The notes under the pieces: model-generated
What the model saw: the letters and a program-made list of their open reading frames with translations, nothing else
Told to the model about the DNA's origin: nothing
The model's database searches: none
Origin: Candidatus Streptomyces philanthi
Lineage (GTDB): Bacteria > Actinomycetota > Actinomycetes > Streptomycetales > Streptomycetaceae
Direction: 5' to 3'
NCBI GenBank assembly: GCA_018114805.1
Contig: CP073042.1
Span: 5,501,501 to 5,565,500, forward strand
DNA: 64,000 nucleotides
Made by a program: the position numbers and the translations under genes
Shown: positions 37,138-46,097 of the stretch, in pieces
Layout of the letters: each line of letters begins with the position of its first letter
Numbering within the stretch: the stretch's first letter is position 1

Positions 37138-37797
37138 CTAGAACAGCGGCTGCGGCAGAACCCCCTCCAGCGCGAGCAGCGTGCGCTTCATCTCCAGGCC
37201 GCCCCCGAAGCCACCTATGCCTCCGTCGCTCTCGACGACGCGATGACAGGGCACGACGACCGGAATCGGGTTCGCTCCCATGGCCACGCCGACCGCGCGG
37301 GCGGCGTCCGGCTCACCGGCCCTGACGGCGAGATCCTGGTAGCCGACCACGGAGCCGTACGGTATGTGGGCCGCCAGCTCACGGAGCACCCGGCGGTTGA
37401 AGCCCGAGATCAGCGACCAGTCCAGGGGCAGGGTGAAGTCCCGCAGCGCACCGTCGAAATACGCCTCAAACTGCCGGACCGCCTCCGCGACCAGCGGGTG
37501 ATCGGGCGTGGGGGAGGAGGGCGCGGTGATCCCCAGCCGAAGGCCGAGTCGGTCGAGGGCGTCGGCGCTTCTCGCCGCGTTGGCGTGGAAGACCACCTGG
37601 ATCAGGCCCTGATCCGTCATGGCGAGCAGCAACGGGCCGATCGGCGTGTCGGTGGTCTGCCAGGCCAGGGTGCGACCGCCCTGCCGCCCCGCCCCGCCGT
37701 CCGTTGGGGCCGACTCCCAGTCCGACGCCCGCTCCGGCGCCGTGGCCACGGGGCGGGCCGCGCGCGTCGCCGGCTCCGCCTGCTCTGAGAAGTTCAC
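37138..37797 (-). CDS. ogt: Methylated-DNA-protein cysteine methyltransferase
   Basis: The 219-residue protein has a low-complexity leader of about 45 residues, then LAWQTTDTPIGPLLLAMTDQ (N-terminal ribonuclease-H-like domain), FEAYFDGALRDFTLPLDWS, the helix-turn-helix LRELAAHIPYGSVVGYQDLA and the active-site motif IPVVVPCHRVVESDG, with the acceptor Cys in PCHR. It transfers methyl groups from O6-methylguanine to itself, a single-use direct repair protein. Intact and adjacent to a broken uridine-kinase-like gene. A second start further in, after the leader, cannot be excluded. Confidence 0.93.
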   Translation of the reverse strand: MNFSEQAEPATRAARPVATAPERASDWESAPTDGGAGRQGGRTLAWQTTDTPIGPLLLAMTDQGLIQVVFHANAARSADALDRLGLRLGITAPSSPTPDHPLVAEAVRQFEAYFDGALRDFTLPLDWSLISGFNRRVLRELAAHIPYGSVVGYQDLAVRAGEPDAARAVGVAMGANPIPVVVPCHRVVESDGGIGGFGGGLEMKRTLLALEGVLPQPLF

Positions 37798-38028
37798 GCG
37801 TTCAGCGTAGATCGCCGTACTGACAATCGCCGTTGACTTGCGACAACGCGGCGCGCGTCGACCGGATTCGGGGGCGGGGCGGCGGGGCGAACCCGGAGAT
37901 GTCGGACGCGGACCAGGCCGTACGCGGGCGCGGCGGGCCCGATCGCCTCACACGAGGACGACCGATCCCGCCCGCTGCGCGAAGCGACGGCTCCGTGCCG
38001 GGGTCTGCGACAGCCGTGGCGGGCGGCG

Positions 38029-38955
38029 TTACGCCGCCGCGCTCGCCGCCGGCACCGCGTTCCGGCCGGCGGCGGGCTTGGCCTTGTGCCCCACCGCGTC
38101 ACGGACGACGTCGGGGTAGTTGGTGATGATCCCGTCCACGCCCATGTCGGCGACCTTGACCGCCTTCGCGGCGTCGTTCACGGTCCAGGTGTAGACCTCC
38201 AGCGGCCTGCCGTGCGCCCCGCGCAGCGCGTGCGCGGCGGCGACGTAGTCGGAACTGACGGTCGTGTGGCTCGGGTTGATCTGGTCCGTGAACTTCGCGT
38301 ACTTGGGCAGGTCGGCCACGGCCGGCGTGCCGAGGAAGCCCGTCTTCACGTCGGGGCGCAGCTCGTGCGTGGTCTTGACCGCATCGGCGTTGAAGCTCTG
38401 GATGATCAGCCGGTGCTTGACGTGCTGGCGGTCGAGCCAGCCCTGGCGGCGCAGCTCGTTCAGCGTCTGGCGCTCGATGCCGGGGTACAGCTCGGGGGCC
38501 TTGAGCTCCATCAGCAGCTTCTGGTGGTTCCTGCTCACCCGGTTCATGTACTGCTCGAGCGTCGGCATGCGCTCGCCGGCGAACTCGGGGCCGAACCAGC
38601 TCCCGGCGTCCAGCCGCTTGATCTCCTTGAGCGTGAACTCGGAGACTTTCCACGACGTACGGTCGGGGAAGACCTCCTCGACGTCGGTGGTGCGGTTCAG
38701 CGTGGTGTCGTGAATGATCACCAGCTTGCCGTCCTTGGTGCGCTGGACGTCGTTCTCGATCCAGTCGATGTCCCGGTCGGCGGCGGCGTCCACGGCGGCG
38801 AGCGTGTTCTCCGGCGCGTAGGCCGACGCGCCCCGGTGGGCGACGGTGACCGGTCTGTCCGGGTGGTCAGCGGCCTGGGCCGACGCCGCGGGCAGGAGGA
38901 GGACGGATGCTCCCAGGAGTATGCCGGAAGCTGCGGCGACGGAACGGATGTGCAT
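38029..38955 (-). CDS. Secreted glycerophosphodiester phosphodiesterase
   Basis: ATG 38955 is chosen because GAGGAG precedes it and a clear Sec signal follows (SVAAASGILLGASVLLLPAASA, cleaved after AQA). The 308-residue protein has the GDPD catalytic set: VAHRGASAYAPENT (His and Glu-Asn), WIENDVQRTKDGKLVIIHDT (metal-binding Glu and Asp, second catalytic His) and LLMELKAPELYP. TIM-barrel end: VYTWTVNDAAKAVKVADMG, DGIITNYPD. It hydrolyses glycerophosphodiesters outside the cell to glycerol-3-phosphate and an alcohol, salvaging phosphate and carbon. It is intact and divergent from the phosphotransferase pseudogene, with 110 bp shared upstream region. Confidence 0.92.
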   Translation of the reverse strand: MHIRSVAAASGILLGASVLLLPAASAQAADHPDRPVTVAHRGASAYAPENTLAAVDAAADRDIDWIENDVQRTKDGKLVIIHDTTLNRTTDVEEVFPDRTSWKVSEFTLKEIKRLDAGSWFGPEFAGERMPTLEQYMNRVSRNHQKLLMELKAPELYPGIERQTLNELRRQGWLDRQHVKHRLIIQSFNADAVKTTHELRPDVKTGFLGTPAVADLPKYAKFTDQINPSHTTVSSDYVAAAHALRGAHGRPLEVYTWTVNDAAKAVKVADMGVDGIITNYPDVVRDAVGHKAKPAAGRNAVPAASAAA

Positions 38956-39068
38956 GGGGACTCCTCGCGTCGGGTGATTCTGAGATGGGCAGGACGGGCA
39001 GAGAGTCCCAGTCATTCCGTACCGAGAGATAGGTGTGGGATGGACAGGAACTGAACGAGAGGTGCGCC

Positions 39069-40001
39069 GTGTCCTTTGCGGAAATACCGCTTTCGGAGCG
39101 AATCCGGACAGTTGTCGGGCAGGCGTGGGGGGTTGGACTCAGCGGTGGCGCGCGTCGCCTCCACGGCGGCGAGGAGTCCGCTGCCTATCACGTGAACGAT
39201 ACGAGCGGTGTCGGCTCGCCGCGCGCCGTGGTGGTCCGCGTCGGGCCGCGCTGGCGCTCGTCCGAAGAGGCCGAGTGGTGTCACGCGGTGGCCCGGTGCG
39301 CGGCGTGGGACGCGCTGGCCGAGGCCGTGGTGCCGCTGGGTACGCCGGATGGCCGTACGGTCGTGTGGGCGGAGGGCAGGTCCGTTTCGCTGTGGCCGTA
39401 CGTCGAGGGCGACTGGGGCCGGCGCGGCGGACGAGCGGCAGGCGGAGCGGGCGGCGCGGCTGCTCGCTCGGCTGCACCGGGCGCTGTCCGGGGCGGTCGT
39501 ACCCACACGTCCGGTGGTCGCGGACCTGACGGTCGGGCTGCGCGGCGAGGTGGCGTACGCGCATCCCGCCCTGCGCGATCCCCAGCTCGACGCCTGGTTG
39601 GCCGCGTTCTCCCGCCGGGCCGGGCGGGAGCATCCGCTGCACGGCGACTACTACCACGGCAACCTGCTGGTGGACGCCCACGGTCGGCTGGCGGCCGTGC
39701 TCGACTGGGACGAGGCGCTGGTCGCCCGCCCGAGCTGGAACTGGCGGGTGCGGCCCTGGAGTTCGCCGGCGAGTTCGGTGAGGACTGGGCCGCCTGCCGT
39801 CGGTTCGTGGACGCCTACCTGGCGGAGGGTGGCACGGTCGAGAAGCTGGACGACGCGGACATGGCCCAACTCATGCGGCACCGGTTGCGGCGGGAGGCGG
39901 CGTCCTACGCGTCGGCGGTCGCCCGTGGGGTGCCGCACGACGTGGCGGACGTCGACTACCACGAGCGGCGGATGGCCGTCTTCGCGGCGCTGCGGCCCTG
40001 A
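39069..40001 (+). pseudogene. APH-family phosphotransferase with two compensating frameshifts
   Basis: GTG 39069 begins VSFAEIPLSERIRTVVGQAW. The N-lobe has SAAYHVN and RAVVVRVGPRWRSSEEAEW. WPYVEGDWG marks the hinge. The frame changes near 39420, and the C-lobe (LARLHRALSG, the Brenner-type HGDYYHGNLLVDAHG and the metal motif AAVLDWDEAL) lies in another frame until about 39731, where the original frame returns (ELELAGAALEFAGEF). In the original frame the whole 311 codons have no stop, but about 105 residues, containing both catalytic motifs, are replaced by Gly/Ala/Arg-rich translation. Family members phosphorylate aminoglycosides, homoserine, choline or similar; the substrate here is unknown. 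Confidence 0.78.
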
Positions 40002-40290
40002 CCGGTCGGACCGCCCGCGACCCGGGCGCCGGTCCTCGCGCGCGGCGCACGCCGGGTGCCCGCGTCGCCACTGTCCGCGCCGTCACGGTACGTGCCGCGC
40101 GGTGCCGGCCGTGCCGGGGCGGAGTCCTCGTGCGGACCTCTCGCGCGCCTCGCGGCCCGCTAGAGCGGGCGGCGCGCACGGCCGGCCCCGGGACCGGCGG
40201 CGAGCGCGGCCCGTCCGGGGCTCCGGACGGGCTCACGCGGCTCCTGCGGGGCTCGGCGGCCCGATCCGGGGCGTCGCCCGATCCGGGGCG

Positions 40291-40491
40291 TCAGCGGCGC
40301 AGGCGCTCGAACGTGACGAGCAGCCCCTCCACGCCGCCGGGGCCTATGCGCCCCTTCACGTCGGCGGCCGTCATCGCCTTGAGCTGCCACCCCTCGGCCG
40401 CGTGCTTGTTCAGCAGTTCCTCGATCTTGTCGGGCGACATCTTGCCGCCGATCAGCTTTTCGCGAATCTGGATCACTTTGTACTCGTACAT
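40291..40491 (-). CDS. DUF4177 protein
   Basis: The 66-residue protein begins MYEYKVIQIREKLIGGKMSP and ends GGVEGLLVTFERLRR. DUF4177 proteins are short alpha-beta proteins; WQLKAMTAADVKGRIGPG is the typical second half. Function unknown; no signal or membrane segment. It is divergent from uvrB, and a 16-bp near-palindrome (40553-40568) lies between the two starts. Intact. Translation upstream of this ATG is out of family. Confidence 0.85.
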   Translation of the reverse strand: MYEYKVIQIREKLIGGKMSPDKIEELLNKHAAEGWQLKAMTAADVKGRIGPGGVEGLLVTFERLRR

Positions 40492-40552
40492 GGTCGATGG
40501 CCTTTCGTTCGTTGCGCCCGTGTCGTGAACTGGCTTTCGGGCGCCCTGGCAG

Positions 40553-40568
40553 TTCGGATCGATTCGAA
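40553..40568. promoter_or_regulatory. Near-palindrome between DUF4177 and uvrB genes
   Basis: TTCGGATCGATTCGAA is palindromic at 14 of 16 positions. It lies 105 bp before the uvrB start and 62 bp before DUF4177. It has TTCG/CGAA half-sites, resembling but not matching the actinobacterial LexA box (TCGAAC-N4-GTTCGA). It could be an operator for either gene. Confidence 0.35.
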
Positions 40569-40672
40569 GAGTGACCGAACGGATGCGTAGCGCCGTTGTC
40601 GCGGGCTGGCGAGACGCCAGGCTACGGGGCTGTGCCGAGGCCGTTGTCAGTGGTGAGCCGTACGGTAGTTCC

Positions 40673-42799
40673 ATGCGGCCCGTATCTCAGATCCAACGCA
40701 AGGTGGCGCCCTTCGAGGTCGTCAGCCCCTACCAGCCGAGCGGCGATCAGCCGGCAGCGATCGCCGAGCTGGAACGGCGCATCCGAGCAGCTGAGAAGGA
40801 TGTCGTCCTGCTCGGCGCGACCGGTACGGGCAAGTCGGCCACCACGGCGTGGATGATCGAGAAGCTGCAGCGGCCCACGCTGGTCATGGCGCCGAACAAG
40901 ACCCTCGCGGCCCAGCTCGCCAACGAGTTCCGCGAGCTGCTGCCGAACAACGCGGTGGAGTACTTCGTCTCGTACTACGACTACTACCAGCCGGAGGCGT
41001 ACGTACCGCAGTCGGACACGTACATCGAGAAGGACTCCTCGATCAACGAGGAGGTCGAGCGGCTGCGCCACTCCGCGACCAACTCGCTTCTCACCCGCCG
41101 TGACGTGGTCGTCGTGGCCTCCGTCTCCTGCATCTACGGCCTGGGCACGCCGCAGGAGTACGTCAAGGGCATGGTCCACCTCAAGATCGGTGACGAGGTC
41201 GACCGCGACCGTCTCATGCGGCGCTTCGTGGACATCCACTACACGCGCAACGACATGGCGTTCACCCGGGGCATGTTCCGGGTGCGCGGCGACACCATCG
41301 AGATCTTCCCGGTCTACGAGGAGTTGGCCGTCCGCATCGAGATGTTCGGCGACGAGATCGAGGCGCTGTCCACACTGCACCCGCTGACCGGCGAGGTGAT
41401 CTCCGAGGACCAGGAGCTCCATGTCTTCCCCGCGAGCCACTACGTGGCGGGTGCCGAGCGCATGGAGAAGGCCATCACCCGCATCGAGGCCGAGCTGACC
41501 GACACGCTCGCCCGGATGGAGAAGCAGGGCAAGCTGCTAGAGGCCCAGCGGCTGCGGATGCGTACCACGTACGACATCGAGATGATGCGCCAGATCGGCA
41601 CCTGCTCGGGCATCGAGAACTACTCGCTGCACATCGACGGTCGCGAGTCCGGCTCCGCGCCGCACACGCTGCTCGACTTCTTCCCGGAGGACTTCCTCCT
41701 GGTCATCGACGAGTCGCACGTGACCGTTCCCCAGATCGGCGCCATGTACGAGGGCGACGCCTCCCGCAAGCGCACCCTGGTCGAGCACGGCTTCCGGCTC
41801 CCGTCCGCCATGGACAACCGCCCACTCAAGTGGGAGGAGTTCCTGACCCGCATCGGGCAGACGGTCTACCTGTCGGCCACTCCCGGCAAGTACGAACTCG
41901 CCCGCGGCGACGGGTTCGTGGAACAGATCATCCGCCCCACCGGCCTGGTCGACCCCGAGGTCGTGGTCAAGCCCACCGAGGGCCAGATCGACGACCTGAT
42001 CCACGAGATCCGGCTGCGCACCGAGAAGGACGAGCGCGTCCTGGTCACCACGCTCACCAAGAAGATGGCCGAGGACCTCACCGACTACATGGTCGAGCTG
42101 GGCATCCAGGTCCGCTACCTGCACAGCGACGTCGACACGCTGCGCCGCGTCGAGCTGCTGCGCGAACTGCGCGCCGGCGAGTACGACGTGCTGGTGGGCA
42201 TCAACCTCCTGCGCGAGGGCCTCGACCTGCCCGAGGTCTCCCTGGTGGCCATCCTCGACGCCGATAAGGAGGGCTTCCTCCGCTCGGGAACGTCGCTGAT
42301 CCAGACCATCGGCCGCGCGGCGCGCAACGTCTCCGGCCAGGTCCACATGTACGCCGACAAGGTCACCCGCGCCATGGCCATGGCCATCGAGGAGACCAAC
42401 CGGCGCCGCGAGAAGCAGATCGCCTACAACACCGAGCGCGGCATCGACCCGCAGCCGCTCCGCAAGAAGATCAACGACATCGTCGCGACCATCGCCCGCG
42501 AGGAGGTCGACACCGAGGAGCTGCTCGGCTCCGGCTACCGCCAGCCCGACAAGGGCAAGGGCAAGGCCCCGGTGCCCGCGCTGGCCAAGCAGTCCCCGCG
42601 CGGCAAGGCCGACAAGGGCAAGGACGCCACGCCGACCGACCGCCCGGCGGCCGAACTCGCCGAAATCATCGAGGAGATGACCGAGCGCATGCGGGCCGCC
42701 GCGGCGGACCTCCAGTTCGAGGTCGCGGCACGGCTGCGCGACGAGGTGGGCGAGCTGAAGAAGGAGCTCCGACAGATGCGGGAGGCCGGGCTGGCCTGA
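40673..42799 (+). CDS. uvrB: Excinuclease ABC subunit B
   Basis: ATG 40673 gives 708 residues, the usual length. The helicase core starts with Walker A GATGTGKS (48-55), then MAPNKTLAAQLANEFRELLP, the DNA-probing beta-hairpin YYDYYQPEAYVPQ, the DEAH-like VIDESHV, VYLSATPGKYE and TLIQTIGRAAR-like (SLIQTIGRAARN). A Lys-rich linker (about 605-660) precedes a C-terminal UVR domain (EEMTERMRAAAADLQFEVAA) that contacts UvrC. UvrB verifies bulky lesions handed over by UvrA and recruits UvrC for the cuts. Intact over 2.1 kb. It is followed by the TerD-family pseudogene. Confidence 0.97.
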   Translation: MRPVSQIQRKVAPFEVVSPYQPSGDQPAAIAELERRIRAAEKDVVLLGATGTGKSATTAWMIEKLQRPTLVMAPNKTLAAQLANEFRELLPNNAVEYFVSYYDYYQPEAYVPQSDTYIEKDSSINEEVERLRHSATNSLLTRRDVVVVASVSCIYGLGTPQEYVKGMVHLKIGDEVDRDRLMRRFVDIHYTRNDMAFTRGMFRVRGDTIEIFPVYEELAVRIEMFGDEIEALSTLHPLTGEVISEDQELHVFPASHYVAGAERMEKAITRIEAELTDTLARMEKQGKLLEAQRLRMRTTYDIEMMRQIGTCSGIENYSLHIDGRESGSAPHTLLDFFPEDFLLVIDESHVTVPQIGAMYEGDASRKRTLVEHGFRLPSAMDNRPLKWEEFLTRIGQTVYLSATPGKYELARGDGFVEQIIRPTGLVDPEVVVKPTEGQIDDLIHEIRLRTEKDERVLVTTLTKKMAEDLTDYMVELGIQVRYLHSDVDTLRRVELLRELRAGEYDVLVGINLLREGLDLPEVSLVAILDADKEGFLRSGTSLIQTIGRAARNVSGQVHMYADKVTRAMAMAIEETNRRREKQIAYNTERGIDPQPLRKKINDIVATIAREEVDTEELLGSGYRQPDKGKGKAPVPALAKQSPRGKADKGKDATPTDRPAAELAEIIEEMTERMRAAAADLQFEVAARLRDEVGELKKELRQMREAGLA

Positions 42800-42997
42800 C
42801 GGGGCCGGCGGGCCGACCGCCTCCCCAGCGCGCCCGGGTGCGGCCGGCGCGGGGACGCGCCGACGGTGTGTTGCAAGAGCGACACAAAGCCGCACGCGGG
42901 TGGTCAGGGCCGCGGGCGCAGTGCATAGGGTTCAGGCAGGCCGTACAGACGAGCGGCCGGGGAAGCAGCGAGAGAGGTACAGCGCGTCACGGTCAAC

Positions 42998-43567
42998 ATG
43001 TCCAAGGGCTAGGCCATCAGCCTTCAGAAGGCCGACGGCGGCACTCTGACCGCCGTTCGGATGGGCCTGGGCTGGCAGTCCGCGCCCCGCCGTGGCCTGT
43101 TCGGGTCGCGGACCAAGGAGGTCGACCTCGACGCGTCGGCCGTGCTCTTCGCGGACAAGCAGCCGGTGGACGTCGTGTTCTTCCGGCACCTGACGAGTGA
43201 CGACGGCTCGGTCCGGCACACCGGCGACAACCTCGTCGGCGGCGCGGGGCAGGGCGGCGACGACGAGTCGATCCTGGTCGACCTGCAGCGGGTTCCGGTG
43301 CACATCGACCAGATCGTGTTCACCGTCAACTCCTTCACCGGCCAGACCTTCGCCGAGGTCGCCAACGCCTTCTGCCGCCTGGTGGACGAGACCAACGGCC
43401 AGGAGATGGCGCGCTACACGCTCACGGGCGGTGGGCAGTACACGGCCCAGATCATGGCGAAGGTGCACCGCGGGGGGGGGGGCGGCTGGCAGATGACGGC
43501 CCTCGGCACGCCGGCCAACGGCCGTACGTTCCAGGACCTGATGCCGTCGATCGTCCCGCACCTGTAA
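42998..43567 (+). pseudogene. TerD-family protein, premature TAG at codon 5
   Basis: ATG 42998 gives MSKG and then TAG at 43010-43012; in this family a Gln follows (KGQAISLQK), so CAG became TAG. The rest of the frame is intact for about 185 residues: AVRMGLGWQSAPRRGLFGSR, EVDLDASAVLFADKQPVDVV, GDNLVGGAGQGGDDESILVD, IVFTVNSFTGQTFAEVANAF, ending LMPSIVPHL. This is the calcium-binding TerD fold of the Ter stress systems; conserved Asp/Glu residues (DGSVRHTGDN, GDDES) are present. An in-frame GTC where a native upstream start would be (42986) is not a start codon. An 11-base G run at 43472-43482 codes Gly-Gly-Gly-Gly. Translation restart at a later codon is possible. Confidence 0.72.
43472..43482 (+). 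repeat. Homopolymer G11 inside terD-like gene
   Basis: Eleven consecutive G bases code for part of a Gly run. Such a tract is prone to slippage in vivo and to length errors in sequencing. The frame downstream reads correctly. Confidence 0.9.
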
Positions 43568-43823
43568 GGACCGGCACCGGGTACGTCCGACCGCCGCGCG
43601 CCCCTGCCGACCCCGGCCGCTCGACCGGGAGGGCACGGGGCGCGGCGCGTACGGCAGCCGGCCCGCGCGCGGAAAGGCGTCAGAGCGTGCGGGACTCGCC
43701 GCACCGGAACACCCGGCCCGCCGCCCAGCCCGCACGACGAGCCAGCCCGCACGACAAGCCAGGCCGACCGCACGCACGGCGACTCGGCGCACCCACGCAC
43801 ACCACCGACGAGAGGGCGCAGTG

Positions 43824-45773
43824 ATGACGGCCGAGCTGGTCCGGGGGCAGAACCACCCGCTGCCTCAGACCCGTTTGGAGAGCGGCGGGCAAGCCCGTCG
43901 TCGCCGGAGCGACACTCGGAGACGACCAGGGAAGGGTGCGGAGCGCCGACTGGGTCGCGCATCCCGCCGCTCCGCAGATGGCGGGGCTCGAGGTGTCCCG
44001 GCAGGGCGCGGCCGACCACCGCCTCGCGGTCGATCTGGGCGCCATGCCGGAGGCCGTCCACACGGTCACCGTGCTGCTCGCGCTGCCCACCGGGGTGGGC
44101 GGGCCGGTGCGGTTCGGCGGCCTGGCCGCCCCGTTCGTCGCGGTGACCGACCTCGACGGGGACGAGATCGCCACGTTCACGATCACCGACCTCGACGCGG
44201 AGTCCGCGGTCACGGCGCTGGAGCTGTACCGCAGGAACGGCGCCTGGAAGGTCCGAGCCGTCGGCCAGGGGTACGCGGCTGGTCTCGCGGCTATGCTCCA
44301 CGACCAAGGGCTGCCCGAAGCGGCCACACTGGCCACGGAGATCAACGACGCGGTGGCGCGCGGCATGGCCAGGTCGCTCACGCCGCCGGCGCGGACCGAC
44401 GGCGGCGACGGCCGGGTGCGCACGGCCACCGCGGGATGCCACCCCAACACAGGGGGCGAGCGCGCCCGGCCCCGCGGCCGACGCGGCTCCCGCCCCGATC
44501 GGCGCACCGGACCCGGGCGCCGCGGACGCCTCGGCCGCGCAGGCCGGCGGGCCCGTGAACTACCGGCACCCGGGCCGACAGACCGCCGCGCCCACCCCGC
44601 CCCCGGCCGCCCCGCAGCCCGGTCCGCAGGGCCAGCCGTCGCGACCCGTGGCGGGTGACGCGCCGGGGTGGACGATGGAGGAGCGGCTGTACAACCAGGT
44701 CTGGGCCATGTTCGAGGACCTGGCGCGGAGCACGGCCGCCTACCGCAGCGCGGTCGACTTCGCGGACTCGCGGATCGAGAAGGAACTCGACGCTGTCCTC
44801 TCCGACCCGCGGACGCGCGTCGGACCGCTCGCGGACGCCGCGCGCACCGAGGCGCGTGACAAGCACACGCGACTCGTCGAGCAGGCCCGGGCCGTGCTGG
44901 ACCGCGACCTGGCGCAGCTCGCCGCCGAGGCCGAGGTGGTCGAGCCGGCGCTGCCACCGGCCTATGCCCGCTGGAGCAGCCCGGTGTGGCAGGCGTACGA
45001 GGTGCCGATGGAGATGCCCATGGCGTTGCGGCTGGGCGATCTGCACCTGCCCGAGCGCGCGGACCTGCACATACCCATGATCGTCCGGTTGCTGTTGGAG
45101 CGCGGGCTGTGGGTGGGCAGCGGGCGTGGCGGGTCCTTGGACGCGGCGATGGTAGACCCCACGGAGACGCGGCGGCTCGCGATGGAGAGCGCCGTGGTGC
45201 ACGCGGCACGCTTGATCGCGGTCTACCCGGCGGGTGAGTTCTCGGTGCACGTGATCGACCCCGCGGGGGCGGGCGCCTCCGCGCTCACCCCGCTGACCAG
45301 CACGGGCGTGCTGGCCGAGGCGCCGGCGGTCGGGGCGCAGGGCGTGGCGGCGGTGCTGGCCAAGCTGACCCAACGGGTCGACCTGGTGCAGATGGCGGTG
45401 CGCAGCGACGCCGTCGACGCCCTCCCACGGGACCTGGACACCGCCCGGCAACTGCTGATCGTCAACGACTTCCCGCACGGGTTCGACGACCGGACGGTGA
45501 ACCAGTTGCGCTACCTCGCGTCGGGGTGCACCTGATGATGGTGGCCGACCGGGAGGACGCGCGGGCCTACGGGCCGGTGCTCGACCCGCTGTGGCGCGCC
45601 CTGCTGCGGGTCACCCCCGTCGCCGACGACCACCTCGCCAACCCCTGGGTCGGCCACGCGTGGACGTTCCAGCAGTCGCTGGCGGCCCCGGGGGCAGCGA
45701 GGTCCCGACGCGCGTGCTGAGCCAGGTGACGCGGGCCCGGGAGTCCTACGGGGAGCACGACATCGCGGACTGA
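43824..45773 (+). pseudogene. TerD domain fused to FtsK-like C-terminal region, at least four frameshifts
   Basis: MTAELVRGQNHPLPQTRLE starts at ATG 43824 (GTG 43821 possible). After a shift near 43882, GKPVVAGATLGDDQGRVRSA, VHTVTVLLALPTGVGGPVRF and YRRNGAWKVRAVGQGYAAGL form a TerD domain. Near 44450 the frame moves to a Pro/Ala linker and then WTMEERLYNQVWAMFEDLAR, ADFA-like DFADSRIEKELDAVL, PYA-rich PPAYARWSSPVWQAYEVPM and LDTARQLLIVNDFPHGFDDR. Near 45518 it changes (VHLMMVADREDARAYGP) and again near 45690 (SEVPTRVLSQVTRARES) to the stop at 45773. The C-terminal part resembles the FtsK/HerA-like regions linked to Ter proteins but lacks a visible Walker A. Restored length is about 650. Four lesions: non-functional. 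Confidence 0.8.
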
Positions 45774-46097
45774 GGGCCGCAGCGTGCTGCAGCCGAGAGC
45801 TGACAGCCGACGGGCGCACCGGCGCCTCGACCCCGAGCCGGTGGTCGAGGATGCCGGGGCGCCCGCGCGTTCTGCGCTTTTAGCTCTCCCTTTACTCTCT
45901 TTACTATTCCTTGGTTTTCCCTGTACTCTCTTGTGTGCGGAGGGGAGTACTCCCTACAGCGACGTTCCCGTCATCATGGACCCCGGTCCCGGGGCGTCGG
46001 CCTGATCCGTCGGTAGCACGTATGGCCGGCTCAGGCGGAAGAGACCTCCGGCAGCGACAACGCTGAGAGTTGCCGTACCCAATCTGCCGGAGGAGCA
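45774..46097. other. Intergenic region upstream of terC
   Basis: No gene. Bases 45878-45935 form an exceptional pyrimidine-rich, AT-rich patch for this genome, with repeated TTACTCTCTT- and GTACTCTCTT-like words. A 12-bp palindrome lies at 45943-45954. The terC SD GGAGGAG is at 46089-46095. Confidence 0.6.
45943..45954. promoter_or_regulatory. Perfect 12-bp palindrome upstream of terC
   Basis: GGGAGTACTCCC is fully palindromic and lies 144 bp before terC, beside the pyrimidine-rich patch. It could be an operator; I do not know the factor. Confidence 0.35.
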
